Source: a virus. From it: a stretch of DNA of 64,000 nt. A program made the translations under genes and the position numbers. Each line of letters opens with the position of its first letter. Position 1 is the first letter of the stretch. The stretch spans positions 25,353 to 89,352 of IMG/VR virus record IMGVR_UViG_3300029922_000038, one strand, 5' to 3'. The notes beneath the pieces were generated by a model. That model saw only the letters and a list, made by a program, of their open reading frames with translations. It was not told the origin of the DNA and made no database searches. Shown here piece by piece: positions 26,301 to 33,104 of this stretch.

Positions 26301-28558
26301 GGGTCATCTACTTTAAATGTTCCATCAGTATTCTTTTCTAAATCAGGATTCTTAGTTTCAATATCAGAAACAGATTGTGTTTTACTATCTATAAGTTCTT
26401 GAGTAGATTTTATTTGTTTTTCTAAAGAGTTTTTTATATTAAAATTAAGAGGATGGTTAGAATGACTATTATCAAACTTATCTTGTAATTCAGTTAATGT
26501 TTTATTAAGTTCTTCAATTCCACCTAAGTGTACATTTGCTTTAATGGCATCAGGATTACCACCACTATATTTAAGTATATCCGTATTAACTTCAGAGAGT
26601 TTATCTCTTAATATCTTTTGCCTAAGAGCTTCTGTAAGGGCAATATCATTATTAGGGAAAGCAGTTTTAACAGTATTATAAACAGCTTCTAAGTCTTTAG
26701 CTTTCTGTTTATATTCATCTGCTATTTCTTGTGGAGACATAGGATCTCCTGTTTGCTGATTTGTTTTAAAATCAGTAATACCTGCTTGTAAAAATTCATC
26801 TGGTTTCTTTTGCCCTTCTAAAGTAAGCTTATCTTGTAGAGACCTACCTAATCCAGCATCAAAATGAGCTTTTGCAAAATCAGCAAATTGTAATTTAGAA
26901 TATATATCATAAGCATCATAATCTGGAGAAGATACTAATTCTCCAGTTTCAGGATGTACACTTTTTTGATTTAATGCTTCATTCTTTAGATTCTCCCACA
27001 TATAATGGGTAGTAGCATCTTTTAATACTTTCTTACCTTGTTCATCTGTAACAGTAGTACCATCTTCATTTTTCTTATATATGTCTTCTCCAAAGAATTT
27101 CCCTACTTTATCTTTATAAGTATCTATTATTGCTTGATGATCAGTAGGTTCTTCATGTTCAAATGCTGCAAAAGGTAATCCTAATAAAAAACCTTGCAGC
27201 ATTGTACTTGCATATTTAGGGTCTGAAAAATGTGAAAGAAGTTGTTGAAATACTTGAGCAGTAGCACCAAGGACATCAGTTCTTTCTTCTGACCTTTCTT
27301 CAGATACATCATTAATAGCTTGTTGTACACCCATTTTAGGGACTTGTACAAGAGCATTTTTAAATAATTTACCTGTTTTAAGTGCCCCCTGTTCAAACTT
27401 ATTTACACTTTGATTAGCTACATCTTCTTCTACATCTGAACCAAGTTTTCCTTCAAGTTCAGATAATATTTGACTACTTAATTTAGGACTTTTAAATAGA
27501 GAGCCATATTGAAATTCTGCTAATGGCAGCATAGCCATATTAAGTACAAAAGACTCTTTACCCGCAGCTAATGCTTTTTCTTGTATTTGGTCATTAGATA
27601 ACTTTTGTTCATCTGGTAAACTATCATTTTTTTGTTTAAGTTGTTGTAGAACATCTATATATTCCCCTCTACCCATAAAACCAGCCATTGTATAAGCATT
27701 TATAGTAGAGGCTACATGTTTAGGTAATTGATTTAAGAATTGGGCTACACCTCTTGTAACAGGGTTTACACTTTCAGCAGAACCTTCAACAGATGATTTT
27801 AAAAGGGTAGAACCTAAATCAGAAATAGCAGATTTAGCTACCCCTGTTGACCAAACATTTACTCCTCCAGTTTCAGCGGCTTCACTTAATCCTTCTATAG
27901 CTTTTGTACCTTGTAAAGCTTTACTGCCTAAGCCTACCATACCTAATTTAGATACTAAAGCACCTGCCCCTAAACCTGTTAGCCAAGCAGAACCTATAAA
28001 AGAACCACCTTCCCCAAGTAAATCCCCAAATATAAATTTATTAGATATAAGATTATCTAAAGACATAGAGGATTCTTGTTGAGTAGTAGTAGTTTGATAA
28101 ATAGGAGTAGCATTTTCAGTTGCCTTATTTATACTTTCCCCCCATTGAACTAATGGATTATCAATTACCTTACTAAAATCCATAGTAAGTAATCCTGGAA
28201 TAGCTCCTGCAATATACCCAGCAGATTGTACTAAATTACCTGCCGTTTTACCTAATGCTCTCCCAAGACCATTTAGAGCTGCTTCTGGTGTAGTTTGATT
28301 ATTAGCTCTTGCATCATTTAAACCAGAGTTTACAAATACTCCACCAGGAAGTTTTTTAGAATAATCATTTACATCTAAATTATAAACACCTTGTTTATCA
28401 GAAACATTTGGACTTTGATTAAATAAGTCAGTTGACTTTAACAAACTTGTTAATGGTGTACCATTAGAAGTATCAGTATTTTCAGGATTTGGTTTTTCAG
28501 GATCAGTAGTTACAGGAGTTGTATCTACTGGTTTCAATAGTGAATTTATATCTGCCAT
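14366..28558 (-). CDS. Giant virion RNA polymerase / polyvalent protein
   Basis: 4730 aa. MGSDFDIDKLY places three aspartates at 2663, 2665 and 2667. This is the DFDID active-site loop of crAss-like virion RNA polymerases (Cellulophaga phi14:2 gp66 type, related to YonO/RDR double-psi-barrel enzymes). That enzyme is packaged, ejected into the host and transcribes early genes. Further on, HEALH at 3471-3475 is a zincin (HExxH) signature, as in metallopeptidase domains of phage polyvalent proteins. Residues about 640-880 are Lys/Glu-rich coiled coil. The last ~650 residues look like another domain with helical, partly hydrophobic segments. It is roughly twice the length of gp66, so several ejected activities may be fused. 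It is last in the late transcript. Confidence 0.85.
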   Translation of the reverse strand: MADINSLLKPVDTTPVTTDPEKPNPENTDTSNGTPLTSLLKSTDLFNQSPNVSDKQGVYNLDVNDYSKKLPGGVFVNSGLNDARANNQTTPEAALNGLGRALGKTAGNLVQSAGYIAGAIPGLLTMDFSKVIDNPLVQWGESINKATENATPIYQTTTTQQESSMSLDNLISNKFIFGDLLGEGGSFIGSAWLTGLGAGALVSKLGMVGLGSKALQGTKAIEGLSEAAETGGVNVWSTGVAKSAISDLGSTLLKSSVEGSAESVNPVTRGVAQFLNQLPKHVASTINAYTMAGFMGRGEYIDVLQQLKQKNDSLPDEQKLSNDQIQEKALAAGKESFVLNMAMLPLAEFQYGSLFKSPKLSSQILSELEGKLGSDVEEDVANQSVNKFEQGALKTGKLFKNALVQVPKMGVQQAINDVSEERSEERTDVLGATAQVFQQLLSHFSDPKYASTMLQGFLLGLPFAAFEHEEPTDHQAIIDTYKDKVGKFFGEDIYKKNEDGTTVTDEQGKKVLKDATTHYMWENLKNEALNQKSVHPETGELVSSPDYDAYDIYSKLQFADFAKAHFDAGLGRSLQDKLTLEGQKKPDEFLQAGITDFKTNQQTGDPMSPQEIADEYKQKAKDLEAVYNTVKTAFPNNDIALTEALRQKILRDKLSEVNTDILKYSGGNPDAIKANVHLGGIEELNKTLTELQDKFDNSHSNHPLNFNIKNSLEKQIKSTQELIDSKTQSVSDIETKNPDLEKNTDGTFKVDDPLAEHFTKQKAGLKAELENSLKISRDKFRDATDPETIKKNIEDTKQAIVEKNKQGVKDLKKEVKNETNKTKLVDLSNEISDEKPEVKKVITDRVEELDRKDNTKKTNKQSEIEDDTKNTGVNETEGTIGKGTPTSEEGITEADNQVGNPEGFLGDSGFIKSPVSEDKIIKGDVKNPNIEEEKVTNKNVTVGEKSQITNPITGKPLTDEEGKQVNVGAQAAFHSADFHVDTIIDTKGNEHYTIVRSFNEDGTPKIEQKYIQMSAPGSYEMGSEIELSLDTKHEDYEANKEDIYNVPIKITQEGKPDLYLHTKDWLNKNLGTSDELKDRNESIFKEHALIRDWLIKNPGKTLKSVINDKSIGYRNILEEGTTNTPTEAFGKNNLNRFEDGELAIVKANGLLQGSDKTITNQAIAGTVVMVTKTPVQDVNFGHILDIAKISNNDKSLILGAINTYLKHQGNTIINGYNVGSLKGLQDFIKQFTYVSDDFKNLKLNSQTFNISLVNDKLIINYGTSGKFVEGESYDESKYNLDQHNTSITTVLDSKTHTVKADLIDSKDEYNHSQVDENGSHIVKNYPNYMDFLLKNNILSTDLSPIIQKDGSRSYFVQPTVTFDTDILPSEIKPIEEPITTHVAGVEPTKVEETTHQFTPKRGKTNEVITTLNKTLSAESPVPSLNIKDYKLENVSLSQQSQIVDELTYHFLDQVNNKGESVADAFDNVYDIFLNSLNSKTTNDSAKPFITLALAHWDAKEDGFIGFKSLIEQNLNNFKTSIKGETLSEEERVAGINYSDGASLKINPKDSASANMRKFMYFIPEMDKEGKPVESILGTQKFQDYTALYNRVLMHLVDTPSYNILGKLQELAAKNPNLKALYDKLTGGGDIQKADIQLINEFNTNFRKKLSDYDSVLLDNKKGEMAAYIQNASKSGLTNRISERWKNQLLGSEYIKSSETGENRGGYQINTDKAKELLNSYTKLVNSATPNGYYSDEQMADIAKHFNEVGIDVTPKMLRNVSGDKENIKYNPNDDTKRPLTDKEIFSGKLIYIFQRLAGLKSDEKNTDDLFDKNNPFSTETSSLNMLARAAAKEESDNWGASYRNGEGNSVFLINKTTYQSDTLNNLQSTGRAAELEQTAFATNNPLIKSFVRDTERAKNFVIKLFDTTDMWGSKEDPITKGDMNDKVRQLTQLVLFQNQGTNYGKFTGYTLSDKSMTQSINDAKVNIDGWNFQDGKYNFPEHVIDNFYNAVAGEMYRVRQTAKQIEQAEDTTTKEEDKTFTKKQYLQNYHTGAKAGLKFFLFPSMNDSISEKPGDIGLYLKNGKINPEVFKVSPEAFDKISGKQETQVPFAHDIMNHVKDIIRTELDGMVKQTIEDWRKSGIISNNKSGIEDILGDKSYKQDVIKNSASTNIADKLQDVIKHSAVDFLVNDAINKANLLATLFNDPAQFGKKSIQETLDNFHKRAAMQIAPREVPNFGKGETRKVIYLKDFYPKFISDDLDGKVLNETLDQYKEKNAINATDAQELSTRKEYLYGQYKMGKIEPSIYNSIISKIDKSVEDGSHHIELSPEEDIHLQPNKPVDTSSDIDNGINKAIYNKTSQAVLSQDITEGHSMDALRKMMEKYDIASAIYESGAKLGMQSPISIWDEDGNIVDNLEDLIANNSVTIPREGWGIQQDMPHHDDNTIAQPTQERVNLFADLSDDFKIGDTTIGELRTPYNEAHSWLINNAHTKLNEEWGVKDGQLKDLTKLSNYLIKQGESLGWNPNELAALKINSATGKFAIDMAYSTKAEKIEPMITSLISNNLMDIQLPGHSYIQTSSVGYKRLGYQLIDPKDNSRYSEIALPWRFKDKEGNLLDYTKYINKDGTPKEGMMDDELHFHIGMRIPHLPHNSTMRFKVVRYLDPRHQDMALVPHEIVKQMGSDFDIDKLYNLTYNYDLEEDGKLSKVDSNQDTVESKQNKIIDINHKIAGSEELLNKTMSPADFSNLKTESDRIDALINKDTKQGSILYWGTTDKVFKDNKAGKDITAMAASSLRNHTLSQETSLHIAQGLEDKNGNTHDDAVLFKQDNGSIYHDNSEIRKGAYILNKTQGFNGKPISSYIGEILQSAVDQAKAQILAKAGINTFTFGVNELLNKTGFDETFTVPFLRQPSIENYISKLESLNDPTLSFEDKLTKRQLTDKTLADLKSRGVTEVKALSRQEMNDSLTNGDTKVQNQALYNFIAYDKIAGDMTTLKSAMTPASQGLGKSISDVKLANEKISSILQDGLPHINGGNEFFAKDGQRTREGNIIKTGLDAAETLGTLFPYYTKSYEGFENSFLKEVGKSNFLTSKVYDLMHTNMKASSFTKEGFISNDIEGDRKRLNVSEYTLDENGNKIYSNKSLAIRVMEARTKDPWLDRLASGIKLSKSYGNPDEINYDAAKAEDDNTSFDNSLKWYNAIHSKDPEVREIAKDLITYSYLNGGVQSRSSFVKYIPIDWAKENLISEKGKIDFNDSLAFNRVQRQVFQHNPTQATRVKQDVTQITDVKGKDGDIDSFKLKNLDSNDMVSFRRDKVNDVWQAPKYLSRYSKTSNKYRLYEDREDGVYQKINTLGTGNMYEYSFDKDVNHSLYKENNIDSYQKVENNTLPGADIPEKQPTNFKELPTAYQLGQKYHLDGGKTEDTLRAIIEDPATPAYKELASLILPKIGDMKNEFTTLKVKGSAHVGQESGDTTLKFNPLEEENEGRQQETIFHEALHGLTLKDLHDYYDGKITDIKKVTAIKSLEKLYEFVDKNQDKIQLHRGTEVGGEDNTKALLDHIFNNAHDKGSDNKQYGIGELISYGLSDPRLQRELNNLEYGGKSILQRIVDLIKTIVFPNLKEGSALSELVSNVLKLTSLDGEKEKQNIVEPEKIDTGLSQIKYALSNPSEVDRGSGNKVIELLGDKNPIISNLYGKINKTEQYKQTVLDNPNATPGEKAKIAIANWVEDNLEGRKTDFQENWNKLKEVLNKKLEDVNLTAESPSFKDENKKDKYDSITDPGIRKVLMQLENQKRTWENQKVITSNEVTAKDEALQNINVQIKKLVAKQDLQSVLSLSNDNLTKANQLINGNPTSHNLKIAKIYMGGYDSLLKSFDHSEDNPESEAVGKFLVKFSDAEKRLLSAQRIVALKEGNNTFGNIYKEDMFNADKDTGWAGSRFVNSSLSHNANERLVQRYISESTQDGENESHDIKKKLEEYNKDLTKSLGKDFHDRITRTGLDNKKELITRTGLEYYIKEKEIQDEINKGDKSKIGELSLFRLNNKYRIDINKVKNGETDDRFSEDSHARQKELLDKYEEDRTNYIKHLDNTLDIEFGETKSENEAVYLKAKTDRLKEWEHENSPFIRYSTENDIRNGEANTKALWKKGGQKYLIPEKVNDEWVESKYNALESNPKLQEYYKYLFSLREKYDPYLDMGKSMKKSDLPELARPLMKNLFDVDGVFGRLKKEAQDTLYKDAVDHTNDAIDPATNKPIARLRNGMMGDKLSQEDRLDDIPTIFKKYVEMGAAVKVKTEVEDAILNGLDVIRNQENIKGNKDLKHTIERAEYSVDAFYGNRKAEEMEGKPDENGKVFSGAKAIDALLHTTVFTRLAMNPLAAITRHTLLGITNRIHASYGTDFSTKEYRKAGLITNSVNKETRAKFNDMMQKMGTIGEFEEIGQSKAKGVMNKLMFMMKNQEIIGQGRMMVAALLHMPVSNDKGETYYIDAKGKQQFYNLWDARTSTGFKPEFSHLEDSRIMKDAALRVKKLSEIIHGNYHNAYAVLAKKNAIGRLAFTFRNWIPNTFNNRLAESYYDEDLGREFKGRWLSIRDMYRANNNSITKSMQSFFKIAKNQLLNRDTEIDGLSPVDIANMRANIKEMMLMSTMLIAFMAIKKDKDKNHPKMLTYMSNILHRNLDELSFYYNPGSFVDMSKNVIPAVQTVTNFGKIFHAVGQYASTGKDKITGGEYSGQSRIGRAVKKALPLTDQVLSTEESLTKTY

Positions 28559-28560
28559 TT

Positions 28561-30729
28561 TTATTGATTTGTGGTTAAGTACAGTTTATTTCTTACATCT
28601 GTTTGACTTAATCCATTATAAGGTACATATTTTCCATCTGAATCTTTATAAGTAACTGGTTTTCCATCACTGCCATAAAGAGTATATACTTCTTGAGTTT
28701 TTCCAGTAGGATTTTTAATCTTTGACTTATTCATATAAAATCCTTCTCCAGACATTCCATTAATATTTAGATCAAATTTTCTACTATCCCCATAGCCACC
28801 TTGACCCTGATAATCATCTTCTAATTTATCATTAATGACATTACCAAAAGCAGCATGGGAACTCATATTTAACCCTCTTTGATAATTTGCTCTTTGAGAA
28901 ACATCATCTTGCTTATAATATTTTTTCATTAAATAATTACCTACTGTTGCTTCATCTTCTGTATTCTTAGGATAAATAGGTACAGTGGCTACTGTTCTTT
29001 CATTCTTATCTTTTATAGTAAGTTGATGGGCATAGATACCATCAATAGGTTGATCTAATGCGGATACATGTAATGTACCACCTTCTTTTGGCATTTTATC
29101 ATTAACAAATTGGTCTAATTGAGTACCATCAGGAAGTATATAATTAGTAGAATTTTCAGTTACCCTTTTAGTAAGTGGTTCATTTACATCTTTATCAAAA
29201 GTAGTTCCTGTTAATACATTTGCAGTATATGCTTTTGGATTACTATTTTGTACTTCCATACCACCCTTAGATAAATAATCTTTTGTCTGTTGAACAGTTT
29301 GATTATAAAATCCAAGTAAATTAGGATTACTTTTAAATCTATCTGTCCAATTATATCCTTTATTTACAGCAGCTTCAAATTCTCCATATGTAGGTTGATT
29401 AGGATTATTACCAAAATCTCCATTTTTACTAAGAGTAAGCATAGTTTGATATGCTTTTTGTAAAGCATTTTTACCATCTGAACTGTTTGCATATTGATTG
29501 GCTGCATTTTTTAATGTAGAATTTTGAATATCTACAATATTTTGAAGTTCTTGTCTTCTTTGTCTATCTTGGGGATTACCAGATTGTCCATTATTAGTAA
29601 GAGTATTAAGATTTTTAAGCTCTTCCTGATTAGCTTTTACTCCTGCTTGAATTTGATCTCCTGTTTGAATAGAACCAGCAGTAGCTGCATTTTCATTAGG
29701 AAATATTAGATCTGGATTATCTTTTTTATCTTGTTTATTTTTTTGTGCTTCTTCCCAAGCAGGATCAAATCTCCAACTTCTTTCTACATTAGTAAATCCA
29801 TATTTATTGGATGCAAAATTAGCACCTTCATTCATTCTTCTTTGTGGGTCTAAATAATTAATAAATTGATTATCTGAAAGATTTGGATGTTTAGCTCTTA
29901 ATTCATTTGCATAATCTTCTGGTTTTTCTTTACCTGAAAGACCATTAGTAGCAATATATGATTCTAAATTAGGATATTTAGAACCTGGATTATTTAATCT
30001 TGTATCTTGATTAAGGTATGAGTTTACTTCAGGGTCAGCATTTAATGCTTTTAAAGCGGCATCTCTAATTTCAGAAGGGCTTGCAGATTCTACTGTTTTT
30101 TGAGTATATACTTGTGCCCCACTTGGAAGAGTACTTAATACTGGAATACTTTGATTTTTATCTGATTTCCAACCTTCAATTAATTTAGCTGCTTTCTCAT
30201 CAATATTAACTTCTTTTGTTGGAAGAATACCACTATATCTATTATATACACCATTAGCACCACCATCCCCAATACCTTGATAATTATGTTCTGCTTCTGC
30301 TTTTAATTTACTTCCTGTTTCTGGACTAATGTTTCCCTTAGTAACTGCATCATCAACTTCTTTATAATAAGCACTTGTAGAGGCTACATTACCTTGCATA
30401 GCTGCAAGTCTACCCATAGTCATATCTTTATGTATTCTATTGGTAATCATTGATACTTGTGGGCCTATCTTCTCATATGCTCCATTATTATCTTTAACTG
30501 TTTGTGCTAATTGGTCAGTATATCCACCTAAAATTTTATTTCTTTCAGGTATATCCTGATCTTTTGCATCTACATGTAATAGATTATCTTCATCATATAA
30601 TGCCTTATTGGCACTATATTTATCATCTAATGTTTTACCTAATACAGCAAGTTCATCAATAGGGGCAGGTATATAATTACTTTTATATTGGTTATATGTA
30701 AAATCATCAAAATTTATAGGTTGCTCCAT
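28561..30729 (-). CDS. Cargo-type internal virion protein
   Basis: 722 aa, immediately upstream of the giant polymerase with a 2-bp gap. Hydrophilic, Asn/Gln/Asp-rich and largely helical, without a transmembrane segment or catalytic motif. In crAss-like virions the genes next to the polymerase encode cargo proteins carried in the capsid and tail and ejected with DNA, so this is the likely role. Inferred from position and composition. Confidence 0.6.
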   Translation of the reverse strand: MEQPINFDDFTYNQYKSNYIPAPIDELAVLGKTLDDKYSANKALYDEDNLLHVDAKDQDIPERNKILGGYTDQLAQTVKDNNGAYEKIGPQVSMITNRIHKDMTMGRLAAMQGNVASTSAYYKEVDDAVTKGNISPETGSKLKAEAEHNYQGIGDGGANGVYNRYSGILPTKEVNIDEKAAKLIEGWKSDKNQSIPVLSTLPSGAQVYTQKTVESASPSEIRDAALKALNADPEVNSYLNQDTRLNNPGSKYPNLESYIATNGLSGKEKPEDYANELRAKHPNLSDNQFINYLDPQRRMNEGANFASNKYGFTNVERSWRFDPAWEEAQKNKQDKKDNPDLIFPNENAATAGSIQTGDQIQAGVKANQEELKNLNTLTNNGQSGNPQDRQRRQELQNIVDIQNSTLKNAANQYANSSDGKNALQKAYQTMLTLSKNGDFGNNPNQPTYGEFEAAVNKGYNWTDRFKSNPNLLGFYNQTVQQTKDYLSKGGMEVQNSNPKAYTANVLTGTTFDKDVNEPLTKRVTENSTNYILPDGTQLDQFVNDKMPKEGGTLHVSALDQPIDGIYAHQLTIKDKNERTVATVPIYPKNTEDEATVGNYLMKKYYKQDDVSQRANYQRGLNMSSHAAFGNVINDKLEDDYQGQGGYGDSRKFDLNINGMSGEGFYMNKSKIKNPTGKTQEVYTLYGSDGKPVTYKDSDGKYVPYNGLSQTDVRNKLYLTTNQ

Positions 30730-30730
30730 A

Positions 30731-33100
30731 TTAATTCAAATTTTGCGTTTGGTTAGGGTAAGCAATTTTCATTTTAGCTTTTAAAGCTGCTGATAAAGTA
30801 GGCCAAGATTTTTCAAGTCCTGTCCTATCTAATTCTCCTTCATTGTTAAATATACCAGCTACAATTAATGCTTTTTTACTATCGGCATCTATTAAATCTT
30901 GGTCATGATTTTGATTATAATATTTAGTAGCAGCGTCATCAACATTATTAGAAAGTGATTTGTTAATAGACATTAATCTTGCTGTTTTTAAATAATTATA
31001 ATCATTAGTAGTTTTATTATTACCTTGGTCTATCCCACTATTTTCAAGTACTTGTTGGTTATCTATACCATTTTTATAATTAGCAGCATTTGCATATACT
31101 TTATTCTTTTCATCTTGTGATTTAGAATATAAATCTCCAGCAGTTGCCCTATATACACTTCCTGAATTAGTTCTACCAGCAATAGCATTAAGAGTACCTC
31201 TTGCACTATTGTTAATATCATCTAATTGAGGTTGTATTTCTAATCTATTATTAAGAGCAATATGATTATTTAATACTGGATTTGCGTATTTAGGAGTATT
31301 TGCAGTTAGTATAGCATTTGTGATATTAGAAGCATAAGGAATTAATTTCTTAGCATCAAATCCATTATTAGTAGTATTTGGATTAGAAATTCCTACTGGG
31401 CCTACCATAGCAGGAGTTAATCCAGCTAAAGAGGGATTTTGATTTCCAAGAGGATTAGTATCTACAGGTCTTACAGGAGACCAACTATTATATCTATTCT
31501 GTGTATCAATTGGATTAACTTCTGGATATATATTACCATTAGTTATATTATTTGCATATATAGAGGGAGTATCAGCATTAATAGGTTGACCAGTTCTTGT
31601 ATCTAAAGTATTACTATTAGTACTAATTGTTTGAGCAGGGCCAACATACCCATTCATTGATAAATCTGTTAAATCTGGTTGGCTGTTAGGTAATACTGGA
31701 GACCAAGTAGTTCCACCATCATCAAATTTACCTACATACCCACCTTCAGCAAATTTTCTATTTGCAAATTGTTGTCTTTTATTCTGATCAGATTTAAGAT
31801 TAGATTCTATCTCTTTTCTTTTAATAAGGTCAGCACCTATATATTTACTTCTCATATGGGCAGGTATAATAGTATTACCTTTTTGAGCAATAGTATTACC
31901 TTGTGGGTTCATAGAACCATCATTAGGATGTTTAGGTTTATTACTAAAATCAGTTATCATTCTACCACCTTTAGTTTCAAGTTCATTCTTTTCTACATTA
32001 ATAGTAGTATTTGGGGATACTTGCCCCCCATTAGCAAATTTATTGCCATATGCAGGAGGAGGAAGATTTTGAAGAGTATTTTGAGGTTGCATAGCTTTTA
32101 ATTTCTCTTGCTGAACATCATAATCATTTTTACCTTTAAAAAAGCCACCTATACCACCTACAAGAGCACCACCAATAGCACCTATGGGGACAGATAATCC
32201 AGCAGTTAATGGAGCAAGTGCTAATCCAGCAGTAACCCCTGTAGCAGCACCTGAAAGTGCTCCAGTAGCTGCATCTGCTCCTTCTATACTACCACCATCA
32301 TCAAATTTATAAACCTTACCTCCTTGAGCAAATAAAGGGTTAGTTTGAGGTAATCTATATGCCATAGCTGCTTGAGGAGACATTACACCAGCTTTTTTTA
32401 ATCTATTAGCTCCTTGTTCAGCTATTACATTCATAGAATTACCTATTTGAATAGGGGTATTAGGAAGATAAGGTTTAGATAGAGAAATATTAGACATTGG
32501 TTGTACATTACCACCATCTGCCCTAATCATATTTTCTTCAGGGTTAGGGAAAGTTATAGATGGCCCATTTAATCTATTATTTTCATACCAAGGAGCTTGT
32601 TTACCAAAAGATCCTGGATTAGAAGACATTGGTATAGGAGTACTTGCATTATAGTCAGGAGTATATTTAACAAAATTATCACCATCCCAATGACCTTTTG
32701 GTAAATCCTTAACCATATTTGCATATTGGCTTTCGTTACTAAAAGTTTCATGGTTAGGCTTCTTAAAAGTATCTGGAAAATGTCCATTTCCACCATCCCT
32801 ATTAATACCTGCTAAGAAAGCACCTTTATAATCATAATCATAACCATTACCCTCTTTATCAAAATCACTAACTCCATTTTTATTTAACCAATTCTGATAA
32901 GTATCATGATATTTTTCGTCTAATGGGGTATCAAATGTTTGAGTAGGAAGGTTTTTTAAATCTTTTAATGATGTAATAACACCACCATCTGCAAATAGTC
33001 TTTGTTTCTTAGGTTTACCAGCAGCAAAAGGTTGATTACCAAAGAAGTTCTGGTCTACTACTCCACCAGCATCATATTTTTTTAGTTTTTTTAGTTTCAT
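30731..33100 (-). CDS. Ejection/cargo protein with glycine zipper and repeated [FY]-x-x-GG motif
   Basis: 789 aa. A short motif ending in GG recurs at residues 9-13 (YDAGG), 36-40 (FADGG), 193-197 (RADGG), 257-270 (FAQGG and FDDGG), 355-359 (FANGG) and 450-463 (FAEGG and FDDGG). Residues 274-322 are a long Gly/Ala small-residue zipper followed by GFFKGK, like a membrane-inserting ejection segment. The rest is Asn/Pro-rich and probably extended. Position between muzzle and polymerase genes suggests an internal protein that helps DNA or cargo cross the envelope. The GG motifs might be processing sites; that is speculation. Confidence 0.6.
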   Translation of the reverse strand: MKLKKLKKYDAGGVVDQNFFGNQPFAAGKPKKQRLFADGGVITSLKDLKNLPTQTFDTPLDEKYHDTYQNWLNKNGVSDFDKEGNGYDYDYKGAFLAGINRDGGNGHFPDTFKKPNHETFSNESQYANMVKDLPKGHWDGDNFVKYTPDYNASTPIPMSSNPGSFGKQAPWYENNRLNGPSITFPNPEENMIRADGGNVQPMSNISLSKPYLPNTPIQIGNSMNVIAEQGANRLKKAGVMSPQAAMAYRLPQTNPLFAQGGKVYKFDDGGSIEGADAATGALSGAATGVTAGLALAPLTAGLSVPIGAIGGALVGGIGGFFKGKNDYDVQQEKLKAMQPQNTLQNLPPPAYGNKFANGGQVSPNTTINVEKNELETKGGRMITDFSNKPKHPNDGSMNPQGNTIAQKGNTIIPAHMRSKYIGADLIKRKEIESNLKSDQNKRQQFANRKFAEGGYVGKFDDGGTTWSPVLPNSQPDLTDLSMNGYVGPAQTISTNSNTLDTRTGQPINADTPSIYANNITNGNIYPEVNPIDTQNRYNSWSPVRPVDTNPLGNQNPSLAGLTPAMVGPVGISNPNTTNNGFDAKKLIPYASNITNAILTANTPKYANPVLNNHIALNNRLEIQPQLDDINNSARGTLNAIAGRTNSGSVYRATAGDLYSKSQDEKNKVYANAANYKNGIDNQQVLENSGIDQGNNKTTNDYNYLKTARLMSINKSLSNNVDDAATKYYNQNHDQDLIDADSKKALIVAGIFNNEGELDRTGLEKSWPTLSAALKAKMKIAYPNQTQNLN

Positions 33101-33104
33101 AAGA

